Positions 44,949 through 58,055 of a DNA stretch of 64,000 bases are shown piece after piece. The position numbers were made by a program, and so were the translations under genes. Below the pieces are notes generated by a model. That model was not told where the DNA came from. It did not search any database and was given only the letters and a program-made list of their open reading frames with translations. Each line of letters starts with the position of its first letter. Position 1 is the stretch's first letter. The stretch lies in assembly GCA_051453625.1 (NCBI GenBank), contig JBOZIK010000001.1, positions 263,342,971 to 263,406,970 on the forward strand. The letters are read 5' to 3'. The stretch is from Welwitschia mirabilis (lineage: Eukaryota > Gnetophyta > Gnetopsida > Welwitschiales).

Positions 44949-46926
44949 TTTATTAAGAATTATTAGACTATCACTCTCTTGTGTTATGCATTACATAGGG
45001 TATTACATGTAGCTATAAAGCTTTAAGCATCGTTCCTTCCAAACCTTACCACACTACTATGCTATAAAAGGATAAGGAGAATCGATTTAGGGTATGGTAT
45101 TTCTAGTTCTTAAAACCAAATGCTTCACCTTCCTCTAACAAAATGTCTTTCTTCCTTAATGCCTTGAACCTTCTTCTGTTTCACCAGCCACTCACTCTCC
45201 ACTTTTTAACCATATATCTCAGAGTATTCAATCCATCATCCTTGGAAATGCTCTTTCTCAAGACTAGTAATCACCATTTAAATACTTTTCAAATTCTTTT
45301 CATATGCTATTAATCACTGAGATGTAAAGTGAATTACACATAAGTTATAACTCTAAAAAATTAAGCCATTGAAAGACTATAACCTACTACTAGTATCTTT
45401 TAAATTAGAATGATCAATGCTAATTTCACCATAACATTTGGTTCTGCCTCAAAGTATTTTGCGTTGAAATCACATAATTTCATATCTTTCTTTGATTGTC
45501 TAATAAACCTTGTGCAATTCCAAATTAATTAATTATTAAAATTAGTCAAGGAAAAAATCTCACAAGTTTTTAGCAATGGCATTAACAAGAACATCAGATA
45601 TCAGAAAAGGATTTTATATTCATATAGATTACTTTTCTTAATTGCATCACAGTCCAAATGGAGTTCTTCTACCTCCTTCTTCCTCCATCATGAGATGAAT
45701 GACTAGCACTCTTCACTGTATAAATAGATGCTTATGCCTCCTTTTCTCTTACCCCTTCTCTTGACCATATCTATAATAGTTTCTTTTCATTTGTAAGTGT
45801 TTCTAAAAAAAGAGGAATGGATCCTTAATAAGAACTCCCTTTTGATCCACTCAGCATCTAGTTTGGTGTAGCATTTTTAGCATGGTATCCTTAGCCTAGT
45901 GCAGTATTGATTTTTCTCATAGCAAAATTAATTATTGGCATTCTTTTCTTTTGTGATTATTGGCTCTACACCTCCTTTCCATTCACTTTGACCATCTCTA
46001 CTAATCCCTGTGTCCTCATCACTATGTTCTGTATGCTATATGTCTTCGCCACTTTCCTCGTTGACTCCTTCTACTTAGACCTTTAATGCCGCTACTAAAA
46101 TAGAATCCTTCCATAAGAATTATGATACTAAGCATCCACATAGCACATCATTATCATTGTAAGTAAATTATTTATTCTCTTTGCAGTGTATTCTCTTATT
46201 GTCATAGCCTAAGAAAAGTTTTAGGTCATAACATCAGTGCAGTTGGTATGTGAAAATGACAGAAAATGTTTGGCCTGGTCTTAAGTCCCACTAGAAGCTT
46301 GAGTACCCTCTTTTATCATAAATAGTAATTTATTACATTATATTATGATCATTATTCATTACTATAGTAAATCTTGCAAAAATGCATAAAAATAATAGAT
46401 CTAAAAGAGAGGAATCAAGTCTATTTTATAAGATCTGGGTAAATCACCTTCAAGCATTACTTTCTATAGTCTATACATCAATAGTTAGAGATGATTATCA
46501 AAATTATGGCTCTATCTTCAAGTGTTCTTAAGCCTTCTACATAAGTTTAAAAGAGAAAGAAAAAATATGGAAGGTTTTGAAAAAATAAATTAAAAGTAAT
46601 TTCAAGGTTACCAATATAACCATTGATGAATGGATTATAGGGTTAGGTAATTTTAGATGTTGAGGCTAGGGCATGGATATAACTATTGAAAAGTTATTCT
46701 TTTATATGATTTAGATGGAATCAATCTCTCTAAGTACCTTTATATAACTATTAATATTAGTTCAATTAATGAATCTCTACTTAGTAATAACTTCTTTATA
46801 GGCCTTAGGTAAAACTATTATACAAGATAGCTGTATAATGAATTTTCTGAGTAGTTTATAACTATAACCAAATAGTCAAACAAATAAAAACTTCTAATTC
46901 AATTTAATGATTTTTTAAATCATAAT

Positions 46927-47026
46927 NNNNNNNNNNNNNNNNNNNNNNNNNNNNNNNNNNNNNNNNNNNNNNNNNNNNNNNNNNNNNNNNNNNNNNNNNN
47001 NNNNNNNNNNNNNNNNNNNNNNNNNN
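46927..47026. other. Assembly gap (100 N) joining two different Gypsy elements
   Basis: Left of it is the Tekay-type 3' LTR; right of it is protease coding sequence of an Athila/Tat-like element. The true junction (LTR end, target duplication, any 5' part of the second element) is not visible. Confidence 0.85.
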
Positions 47027-47810
47027 CATTAGAAGTTATTAAGGATTTGACAATACAAATTGAAGATGCTTGCTACCTAATAGATGCGATTATCATAGAA
47101 GTTTAACATTACATAGAATACCATTTACTTCTAGAATGAGCCTTTTGTACAATAGTTCACTTCATCATTGATATAAGAGCAGAAATAATGAACTATTATT
47201 TTGGCAATAGGACTTTAAAATTAGAGTCTTTGACGTAGTCGGAAAAGATTTAGGTGATGAAATGAACATTGAAAATAACATCAAATCAACTTTATTCTTA
47301 CAACATAGCCCTCCAACTAAGATGAAATTACATGAACCTATATTGTATGATGATCAACTTAAAATTGAAGAAACCATTAATACATCCAACTTTGAGAGTG
47401 AGAAAGAATCTTTAGTGTATAAGTAAGTCCAACTTTTTGATTCACACCTTGAGAGGGATTATCCATTACTTGGACAAATTGAAAATCATAATTTTAATTT
47501 TTATTTGAATCTTTCTAATGAACTTGAATATAATTTTCTTTATGATATTCAACATAAAACTCTTACCATTAATGAAAATATTTTACTAGAGTTGCAACTA
47601 CTCTCCCCTTTGACTTCCAAAATTTTTACTTTAATGTGGTCTTATAGAGTGTTATTGATTACTCCTCTCTTCATCCAATTGATTTTAGTCAAAAATAATT
47701 GTACATCTCTTATGTTTTGTCAATTGGTAAATTTTTAGTTTGGACCTTATTTCTCTAAAAATCTTAAGAGCAAAACCGATTCCTAATTTGCTATTCTTTC
47801 TTTTCAATAA
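47027..47810 (+). pseudogene. Gypsy protease/pre-RT fragment
   Basis: Reads LEVIKDLTIQIEDACYLIDA, then AFCTIVHFIIDIRAEIMNYY, like the GVIEDVLVxVDxFxFPxDFxVLDM...GRPFLATxxAxIDV block of Athila-type retropepsins. Next come FGNRTLKLRVFDVVGKDLGD and a hydrophilic linker with open stretches to 47,738. The same blocks occur in the element at right (about 60,970-61,170) in the same order. The catalytic Asp segment would lie left of 47,027, inside the gap. The frame stops before any RT motif. Confidence 0.75.
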
Positions 47811-47945
47811 AAGTGTGCTTTAGATTTAGGAATTAAATAAAATTTGTTTTCTTCAATAGTATCTGATTTTATTTTCTATTTTTATCTTTTTGTTTTATTT
47901 ATAGTTTCTAATTCTATTTCTATAAAAATAATCTATTGCCTCCTC

Positions 47946-48083
47946 TATCATCCCCATGATAGATAGGATGACAGTTAGTTTTATTAGTTTTCTATCTTTC
48001 TAATAATTTTTCATGTTTTATGATAAATTTTATATTTCTTTATCTCTGTCATCCTCTCTATCATCTAGACAATGAGAAGGATG
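47946..48083 (+). repeat. TCATCC...GGATGA inverted motifs, two copies
   Basis: tatcatccccatgatagata then ggatgacag (47,947-47,975), and gtcatcctctctatcatcta ... gagaaggatgatag (48,048-48,083). Each can fold as a short hairpin. Similar units occur at 49,806, 58,260, 59,472, 59,567 and 59,667. Confidence 0.65.
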
Positions 48084-49487
48084 ATAGTCAATAAAATCAT
48101 GATTTTTGTTTTTTATGATTTTGAGAAAATACATTTTTATGGATCTGTTAAAATTTCTAACTTGGCTGCTTAGGAATTTTAAGAAGTTAATGGGTAAATT
48201 TTGGAATTACATAAGCAAATCCTTTGGATTTTCCCTTAGCTTTTTCATTTAAAGGTTATTATGACATTACTTGATTACTTTTCAAACTTGACTTATGTAT
48301 TTATCTTTAGGACTAGTCTTTTAACTTGGGCATTTTGGTGGTAAGGTTGCATTCACCCAATCTTAAAACATTCACACATTTATAAACTTTAATTTGAAGG
48401 AAGATGCTTATTTTTCTCAATGGTGAAAAGATCATAGATTATTTTAGATTTTCCTTTTTTGTCTTTATCTTATGACTTTTACCTTTGTTTTTTGGAATGT
48501 TTGGTTATGTAAAATGTTTCTTTTAAGTTTTTCTTAATAAATAAAAAAAAGGTAAAATAAAGTCATGATGCTTTATTTATGATATTTCAAAAACATGGTT
48601 ACTATGATGTCCTACTACAAGTACATCAAGGCCAATATTTCTAAGAGGAGACTTTGGCAATATAATATAGTAGCTATGGGAACTCCACTGGGAGGTTAAT
48701 TAGCCATGCTTCATGAGTCCTTACTTCTTTGATGATGGTTGCACTTTCCTCATCATAGATAATAAATTTGTAATCAAAACTTTGAGGCTATGGAATAAGT
48801 GGTATTCTTGGTGTCATCAGAGACATTACTTATTTCCCTGACTTTTAGTCTATTCCACATGCATATTTCAGTCTATTCCACATGCACCTTTTATTTCTTA
48901 AGATTTGAATGTTTGTTTTAAGATGATGGAAAATGAATTCATTTTTAAGCAATTCTTTGATATGATCATTCATTTTATCTTTAGCATCATCATAGCCATA
49001 GCCTTACTGAATGAAATTTTTCACAGATTAAGTCATGCATTTTTCACATCAAGTAATGTTATGATTTCTTTTATGGAAGTCTTCTAGCTTAAAATATTAG
49101 ATAATTCATTTATATTTTATTTTGATTATTTTATTCCCATTCTTTTTATTTTCTTTTATGATTTTATTAGTTATTTAAAAGTCATTACTATATTTTCTTA
49201 ATCATCATATTTTTCTTCTTCCATTTTCAATAAAAATAGATTTCTTACTTAGTTGTGTTTTCTTAAATTTTGTTTTTGGTGTTATAAATATTCCTCTTAC
49301 TCATTTTTTATGACGAAACATTTTTTTTATTTACTTATTAGAATATTTTGTAAATCTATATTTTTCAAATCTGACATTACTCAGTATTACACTTTGTTTA
49401 GGAAGTTGTCCTCGTTTACCTATCTTCTTACTTTCATCTACTTTCTTTACTTTATTTTCTAATATGAGATATATTACTTTTTCTTTT

Positions 49488-49508
49488 GGGATTGGGGTGG
49501 GGATGGGG
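49488..49508 (+). repeat. Predicted G-quadruplex upstream of the LTR
   Basis: Four runs of three or four G (GGG, GGGG, GGGG, GGGG) with loops of 3, 1 and 2 bases, about 100 bp before the LTR-like block. It lies near where a polypurine tract is expected. Confidence 0.75.
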
Positions 49509-49599
49509 AAAACATATACCCATTTTCATAGCTTATTTTCAAAATTCTTTAACTTAATTCAGATCTTTTATAAAATAAAATTTTCATACACATTATGTA

Positions 49600-50560
49600 T
49601 TACCTGTTATTTACCTATTTGATGTATTCTATGAGTTATTTTGTAGGACTTTTACATAAGTGTAGGTTCAATTTTGAGTATTTTGGAGAAATGATAGAAA
49701 ATATTAGAAATTTGTAATCCTTACTCAGGTTTAATGTATTAAAGGCATATTCTGATGTACAAAGCTTTGAAGAAGGATTATTAACAAAACTACCAAGAAT
49801 ATTATCATCCCCTATGTCATTTCCACAACAGGGAGGACAACGATACTATTAGTTACTTACATGAACTACTGAGTCACTATTAAGTCATCTTTTGTAATGA
49901 ACTATCATCCCCAATTTCATTTAGTAGATAGTTAGGATAATCTCTGTTAGTAATCCTTGACTATTTTATCTGTTTCATTTATGTAAAAGAGCACATCTTG
50001 CTGCATCTTTTGTTTGTTGTTTTCTACTGTGAGTTGTTATAAATAAATCCCCTTTCAACTCTTCTTCTCATCTTCATTGCACTGGAAATTCTCATGATAG
50101 GAGATTAAAAGACAAGAGATCTATTTCAAGTGTTGCAAAAAGACATGTCCTTGGTGGAGCATTGCATATCCTCCATTGAGACTCTACTATTTTATAACCC
50201 AGATTTTGTTACTATTTTTAATAAAAAAACATTATTTTATTTTCATGTTTGCATGTTAGTTTTTTTAATGATCTTTATAATCTAGATTACCCTTAATCTG
50301 GTGATAATGTCTTAGGTGATATAGATTATCAAGGGCAACCTTTGTTAAGGCTGAAAAGAAAGTAGTATTAGAATCATTTTTGCATTGCATGTTAGATTAG
50401 GTTGCATCTTGCATTCTATCTTTCATTTCCTACATTATTCTTTATTTCTGGTTTCTATTATTCTTTTGCAAAGTAATCCAAATCTCATCTCATAGTATTC
50501 AACATGAATACAACATTTCGAGTCTACTCCCACTCATATTAGTATGCTGTATTGTGTGAG
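49600..50560 (+). repeat. LTR of Athila/Tat-like copy 1
   Basis: Shares with 58,056-59,250, in order: ttttgtaggac-tttacata, aaggcatattctgat or caggcatattctaat, tatcatccccta, gataggagattaaaagacaa or gataggagattgaaggataa, tatcctccattgag, and acaacctttgttaaggYtgaaa. Ends were placed only approximately. Confidence 0.7.
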
Positions 50561-53500
50561 ATAATTTTTTATTTTATAAATGACAAAATGCTCTTGAACT
50601 TAGGCATTTACATAAATACAGACCATAACACTCATGAATTTCATGAAAAAATTACACTTAAATAATACATCATGAGTCTAATAATAAAGGACTATATCTC
50701 AAAGAGATGGATTTAATTCCTTAAAAATAAGCTTCAATTGAATAAATAAGAAATATACTAAAGAAACATGGAAATACACATTTATGCCTATTATTTCATT
50801 AAAAATAATAATAATTAATAGATAATAGTAAAAATTATTTAGACTTTATCCTAGAGTCCTCATAATCCTTTTTGAGTGCTACAAAATATTCATGAGCTAT
50901 TAATAACTTTTTCTTTCTCATACCTTCCTTAACATACCATTAAATAAATGCATACTTGGATTACATGAGATTAAGATTATGATTAATTTTTTAGATCAAC
51001 AATAGAAGTAAGTTCATAGTTGTAGTACTAGTTTCATATAGAACTCTAGTACATTCATGATTAGAACTTTTTTCAAAGAATAGACATGTTATGAGTTATG
51101 ATATTACCTAAAACATAAGCTTATTAAGGTTCAAATATGTTGCATGGTTTATATCTAGTGACTGGTAATAGATTTCATATTCTATTTTATTATTAAGAGC
51201 AATGACAATAGAGACGTGTTCTAATAATAATTGTGTGAATAAAATTTTGTTGTAGGACTTAACTATAAATCTTAAAACCTAAGGAGATGGGTAAACTAAA
51301 AATCTTAATTTAGTTTTTTTTTAATTCATAGAAATCCTCTTAAAAAAAGTAGGAATCCCCATTTGAAATTAATTCTACCACCCATAACATGAAACATTAG
51401 AAAATATTAGAAACTTATGTACTCGTTTGTAAGATTATCAATGCAACCAAAGAATAGATATATGATCTTATTTCCAATGGTATAGTTCCAGTAAGAAACA
51501 TTATTCTTAATGTCCTCATTATGATTGTTGAGCCATTAAAGATGAAATAATGGATGATAAGATCTAGTTAAAACTTCATCAACAATAATTAGATTTAAAT
51601 TAAGAAATATAACATAGATGATCTGTTTTATAGTATTAGCCTTATTAAAAAAATTTGTTGAAGGGTTCATCAATGACGTTTTTATTTATGTATTACTATT
51701 TAGCTCACATATCATTCTATATTATTGTAAATTTATATATAATACAACCTGTGCTAAAATGTATTTAAAAGTTAATGATTATTCTATGATGAGTTTATCT
51801 ACATAAAGTAAAAAATGACACATGTGACTAATGATGTCATGAAAACTATTATGTAATCTATAGGTTTCCATTAGTAAGAAATAGATGAAAGAATACCAAC
51901 TTTGTAATACTAGTTGAGTAATGATAGTAAAAATAAGAGGTATTATTTTTTTAGATGCATACGATTTATGCATTAAGAAAATAGTGATGATGCTATCATT
52001 TAAAAGAAGACCATTATTTTCTAGATCTAAAGTACCTCATATTATGAAAAAAAATTGTAAACGGTACTAAGAATGTATACTATTATAAAATTAATTCTAT
52101 AAATAGTTGTAAAATGGAGGTCCAAATTAAGATTTAATTTCATATAGACATTAAACTATAAAAAAAGTGCTTTAATTTGATTCTACATGATGTATAATCT
52201 TATTCTAGATCATGATTTCCTCTGGATATTAATCCAAAGGCTTTGGATATTAACTTATAATGATCCACTCCATAGTAATCTATAGTTATTTATAAGATCT
52301 AAACATACCTATAGGAATTGAAAGATATTTGAAAATATTTAAAAAGATTTGATATTTTTGAAGGTTAAAATCCAACCTACATGAACCATTTAGTACATTT
52401 AAAAATTTTTAAGTAGTTGAAAATTGAATGATGAGTAGGAAGACATTTGAAAATATCTATTTTTCAAATTTTATTTACATATTAAATTTATGTAATTAAG
52501 TTTCATATTCACAATCCATAATGATGTACAAAATTCTCTAGAGTAATATGGCAATGCCAAATTTTCAAATTAAAAAAAATCTACAATATAATTCCTACTT
52601 TATAATTATGTTGTGTATTTATTCTAGTCTCTAAAAATAATGGAATGTAAAAATTCTTACCTTTAAATGTGTGTAAGTGATAGAAACACAGATAAATTAA
52701 ATGTTTAATTTTTTTCATTCAAAGTGAAGTTGTATGGTAATCCTTTAGAAATAAATGAAAATAAGAATAATATAAATACCACAATTGTTTAATTTACTTT
52801 GTTTTATAAGTAATAATTAAAAAACCATTTTCATTGGTTTTTTTCTAATAAGGAAGTTTTAAGATAAACTTTAAGGTTATGGGTTATACATTTTGTAAAG
52901 AAACCAAGATGTGAATTCTTAAGATGCAACATTGGCACTTAAAATAGCACTATGATGAGAATGTGAACATCAAATAATTTAAATAAGATTATATAATAAG
53001 ATTTAATAAGATTTTAGAGATGAAAATCTTAGTAAAAGATTAAATAAAGTACTATGTTGTCATAAGGTTATTAAGGTACTATATGAGATATACTTCTTAA
53101 AAGGTTAAATCATGATAAGATAGAGTACCTCTGTTATCACAAATAATTTGATAATAATAAACCTATTTAAAAAATCCATGTTATGTATTATTCTTTCTCA
53201 CTTATTAAAAATTTGAACATGTGATGTGTTCATGCTAAATTTGTTATGAAAAATATGGTTTCTATATTTCCATAAATGGAGGGATGACAAAACCAAGTTT
53301 ATTATTAAAAGAATACTATTGTTAATAGAATTTTCATGTTTATGTAGTCTAGAAGGAGATATATCTCCTAAAGAGTTAGACATTATGATACAAGGAAAGT
53401 GGATTATATGTAATCATAGAACTTAAAACAAAATGAATCTCTTAAATGATTTGCATTTTTGAATCTTAAAAATAAATGTTAATGATGCTCTAGTATACCC

Positions 53501-56500
53501 TTGTAGAATATAGTTACTTACTCATTATCTTATCATCCATGTAATAAATGAATTATTAATATCTAAAAGCAGGTGGTATTAGCATAGGAAAAGGATAAAA
53601 TTAGATCATAAAAAGTTAAATTGTTAGGAATACAGATGATATTGATAATAAAATGCTCCTATGGTTAAGTAACATTAAGTAATTTTAATAATAAGTTAAC
53701 AAAATTACATCAAGCATGATAGGTTTTTCCAAACAATAGAATTTTTTAATATAGTATGTGTATCATGACAAGTTGATTACATTTACATCCTAAGAAACAA
53801 GAGTAATAACAATGTTATTACATGGATAAATGAACTTGATATGACCAAAAAGGTATAATTTTTTAACATGATTACATACCATTGTAAGTTTCATGTTTCT
53901 TAGTCTTAGAAGAGGAGAATGTTAGTTAATGTTAGTAGTAATAAATATGATTATAAAATGTTTCATATGAATATATGTAACCATTCATGCCACATGTAGT
54001 ATTCGTATCTTAAGTTTGATATTACCATAATCATTATTTTATAACATGGATGACATGTCAACTAATTACATAATACATCATATATTATGTGACTAATTCC
54101 ACTTTTGTTATCATTAACTTTACCTGCACTAATAAATCTAAACTTATATTTTTATCATTATTCATATTATAGATATTATAAATCTAATTTCTGGAAGATG
54201 ATATTTACTACTAGAAACTAATCATAATGATTATAAATTAAACTTAAAAGATGATTTACAAAGGCATTCATAATGTTCTAAGAGAAGACTTCTAATTTAA
54301 GGATTTCTAGAATTACTTTTACTAAAAGTGGCTATATGTGGCTACCTCATCAGATGATTGATCAACTATTAGATAATATAGAAAGAAAAATTAAATATTT
54401 TCTTTTACATATTTAAGAAAATATTTATAATTTTATTCTTTAATGTTTAACTAAGATATTCAACATTTTATGATGAAACTTCAGTAGCATGCATATTTCA
54501 TTTCTTTTTAATAATTATGGCTAATAAAATTTATTAAATTTTTTATTTTAATCTATTAAAGAAAAGAGTAAGATTAATATTTTTAAAATTGTTAAATAAT
54601 ACTTCTTTTATTTTCTTTTATATTTTAAAGAATTAACTATGTCATTATACATAATTCCTAACTTGAAAAGAAGTAAACTACTAGTAATTAATCCCTCTTC
54701 TGAGGTTAGTAAATCTAAGTTTAATATTTTAAAGGGATGCTAAATATGTTTATTTGTCAATCCTATAAAGATGAATGCATTTTTGCAAATAATAATGTTC
54801 TTATAAAAATAATTATTATTGTAAAATAAAATAATGAAAAAAAATCAAAAAATGATAAAAATTATGGCATCTTAATGCACCATAATCATGTCTTAATTAC
54901 TTCTAAATATTAAGTTAGATTCTAAGTTATAAAACTATATTAATTATCACTTTTAAATTTATGTTACATGTATCAACCATGTTGGGCTAAAGGATAAAGA
55001 TTTTCATTTACATAAATAAGGAAATTTTATATCTCAAATAATTGTAAAACTCTTTTTTATTTTTAATAATCTAATGAATTTCTTCATCTATGTGATTAGA
55101 TTGATTTTTATTATATTTAAACTACCACTAAAAGTTTATAACATATTAGATAGGATGCTGAAATATCATGTCAAATAATTAATCTATTAGTTAAAATACT
55201 AAGAGCATCAATATTTTATATTTTAAAATTATCTCTAAAGCTATGCAAAATATACCAAACAACTTAATTATTACTATCAAATCTATATTAAATTACCATA
55301 TTAGATCATTTATATTAATTAATAAAGTATTATCACCTTTTTACTATGCATGATTTATAGCAAGAGTTACAAAATTATACGAGATGTGATAACTGTGGAC
55401 CATTGCTCTTTAAGGAAAGGGGTGAATGAGTTCCTTGAAAAGTTATTATAATAGTAATAATTTAATAACTAAAAACTAGCAAGAATAGCTAAGATGATTT
55501 GGTTCCCCAACTTGGGTACTCTATAAGCAAAGTTTCAAAACATGCATACCTATAGATGATGTGCCTTTCTTAAAAAGTATGATTTAAGGATTTTAAACTA
55601 GGTAAGAACCTAGTATCATTCTTACATAGGGATAATTAGTATTAACTAACAAAAGTTATACAATTTTGACTTACAAGTTATAATGAAACAGAAAGATATG
55701 TTTTAAAAATTCAATTGAAGAAGTAGAAAAGTAAGCAAGCTTTAAGTTTTTGCTCGACCTTTCCACCAGAACTTCTTCACTTTGATGATGTCTTGCACCT
55801 TATTAAAACATATTTTAAACTATTAAGTAATAATATCTTAGCTCATAATGAAATAATCTCCCCAACCATATAAAAAATGATGAATTAGAAAGTAAATTGT
55901 TCCTTAATATCCTTAAAATAAACATGAAAAATAAGGACTTAATGTACTTAAGATTATAAAATTAAAATAACTTAGACCAATTAGCTAAAAAATTTACTTA
56001 TTTGATAAAAGAACTTGGTACTGTATATTCACTAAGCATTAAAAGTACAAAGATATTCATGACTTAAAATCAAAAGAAAATTATAATTTGTGTTACAAAA
56101 AAGATAAATTACATAAATGGAAGAAGAAGAATCTAGAAGGGACTCCTCAAGATATCCTTTCAACAAGTTCACCTCCCAAAAAAAGTACTTAGAAAAGAAT
56201 GTAAACTTGATGTTTTAAGAATTCTTCTTCTTTATCAAAATAAAGGATGTTATAATGGAGGGATTAAGGCTCTTTTATAGGCAAGGATGGAAGTGGAAGT
56301 AGTTACAAGTCTTTTGATTTTAGAATTAGATGAGAAGTTATAAAATATAACATGTAAAATTAAGTAAGGTCTTTTTCATCTTTCCTTAGACATAGATCAT
56401 CATGATAAAGCCAATAATTAGCTCCTATATTATGCTTATTCTTCTAACAACTATTGCTAGCATGTGTCTTCATCATCATCCTACTTAGTAATGCCACATA

Positions 56501-58055
56501 TCATTACGATGTGTTATCATCATCACTTCCATGTATTTCTAAATATGCAAGTTACTTCTAATGTAAGATCTGATTAATCCCATAACTACATTTAGAATAA
56601 TTTCACACAATAATTTAGGAATGTGAGTTTGAAAGTGTTCTTCATAAAAAAATTAGTGGCAATAAATTATCTAAAAGATAGAATTAGAGTTTTTAACTAG
56701 ATGTTCAACATTTTAAAGCATGTTCTCTAAGGTGCAATAAATATCTTAACGATGTCATGGGAAGATGATAACTTTATAATTAATATAGAAAAGTAATAAA
56801 AGACTTGTTTTTATGATAAATGGGTTATATTGATATCTTCTACTAAGATGAATTAATCAATTAACTTGATCAAACTATCTATTTTTATATGTTAACACAC
56901 CCCTAATAATACTTTTACTAGACTCATAGTAGGAAGTTGATAATGATATGATGAACATGGTAAAGTTATCTAAGGAAAACTAGTCAAGTGTGAAAAATGA
57001 TAAATCTTTGAAACATTTATGATCATTTTCTAAAATTAATGCATTAAAATTAAAAATTCTATTAAAAATGCCATACCACAATCTAAACTAAATTTGTCCT
57101 TAAAGTTTTATGATGGAAAGTGTTATTATTATTTTTAGAACATAACTTTAGAAAAATCTCAACAAGTCATTTTATTCAAAGTAAAGTAATGCACATAAAC
57201 TATAGAAAGGGAAAAACTAACAAACATGTGACAATAATTTTTAATATTTTTAAAACATTCTAACTAAAAATTTGATTTATAAAAAGTGGTTTTTGCCTTA
57301 TGATGTTATTTCACATGAAATGGGTAGTGAAGTAAAATTGGTGATGTCGATGAAAAATGAAAATGTGTTAAAGAACTTAATTATAAAATTGAAAAATAAA
57401 TGAGAGAATTTATGTTCCATTATGAATTTATGTAATCCTTAAGTCCTTAAGAAAATCTTATAAATCACAAATTCTTACACAAAACACATACTAGAATAGA
57501 CAAGAATTAACTTGAATGTCATAATCCATTAAAGGCATTAGTTTAAAAGTTAGAGAATTAATTTTAGTAAAGTATCTTTGGTTTGTTTCTATTAGGTAAA
57601 TAAAAATAAGAAACAATACAAAAATACAATGCAAGATAAATGCTAATGCAATGCTTATATATGAGATGCAAGTAAAATAACTCTAAGTAATAAATGTATT
57701 CAACTACCAATCCTTTTATTACCAAGATTAACCTGTATAACTTACATTAGTGAGTAAAAACTATCACTTAATTCTAACCAACATAAGCTATAAAGCACAT
57801 CAAATAGAATATAGATAAATATAACTATTATAACTATGAAAGTATAAGATGAAATGAAATACAAGTACTTAAACTAATAATATTAACCTATCAAAGATTA
57901 CCCTTCTAATCTAGATCAACTATGAAACTATCATAAAATCATAATCAATATAAACCATAAGGAAGATACACAAAATAAAAATAAAATAATATTTTATTAA
58001 TCTTAAACTAAACATCCACTTAAAAAATAGTAACACCTCTATTGCAATGCCAATT
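50561..58055. other. Long AT-rich stretch, almost nothing recognised
   Basis: Stops in all frames. The minus-strand open frame at 53,198-53,383 ends its core with SSLHLWKYRNHIFHNKF, reminiscent of the W-x-WKxRNxxIF segment near the C-terminus of plant LINE ORF2. No other LINE motif was found around it, so it is only a hint. Near 55,390-55,700 and 56,230-56,500 the DNA is somewhat more complex (for example gatttggttccccaacttgg), perhaps an old LTR, but no pair was found. Confidence 0.35.

Larger units (their letters stand above)
36912..46926 (+). mobile_element. Ty3/Gypsy element, Del/Tekay type, with pol missing
   Basis: Long LTRs beginning tgtcatgtcc at 36,912 and 42,629 flank an internal part of only about 1.4 kb. 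That part holds a primer site, a gag pseudogene, a 164-N gap, a chromodomain-end remnant and a polypurine tract. Protease, RT, RNase H and integrase are not present. The LTR copies differ at roughly one base in seven by eye over their first 320 bp, so the insertion is old. The 3' LTR is cut by the gap at 46,927. The flank before the 5' LTR is taaac; the matching target duplication is not visible. Confidence 0.85.
42629..46926 (+). repeat. 3' LTR of the Del/Tekay-type element, incomplete
   Basis: Collinear with the 5' LTR up to cataat (5' LTR 40,760) where a gap begins, about 480 bp short of the end. Two 100-N gaps inside it (43,563 and 43,891) are each flanked by duplicated sequence. Subtracting Ns and one copy of each duplication gives about 3.9 kb, matching the 3.85 kb of the 5' LTR. 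Confidence 0.85.
47811..49590 (+). other. Non-coding 3' region of copy 1 with TCATCC hairpins
   Basis: AT-rich, T-rich on the plus strand, without recognised protein domains. It contains the hairpin-like motifs at 47,946 and 48,048. Open frames at 48,905-49,087 and 49,253-49,462 are hydrophobic, T-rich artefacts rather than credible env-like proteins. Confidence 0.45.
47027..50560 (+). mobile_element. 3' part of an Athila/Tat-like Gypsy element (copy 1)
   Basis: A protease and pre-RT pol fragment is followed by non-coding sequence and an LTR-like block collinear with the LTR of the element at 58 kb. No RT or integrase is present, so the element has an internal deletion as well as a missing left side. 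Confidence 0.7.

Noticed and set aside
48905-49462. Hydrophobic open frames as a possible env-like gene of the Athila/Tat-like element
   Set aside because: Phe/Ile-rich products arise from T-rich DNA. No signal, cleavage site or conserved layout was seen.
53198-53383. Possible LINE C-terminal piece (HLWKYRNHIF)
   Set aside because: A single short resemblance without neighbouring LINE motifs; kept only as a hint.
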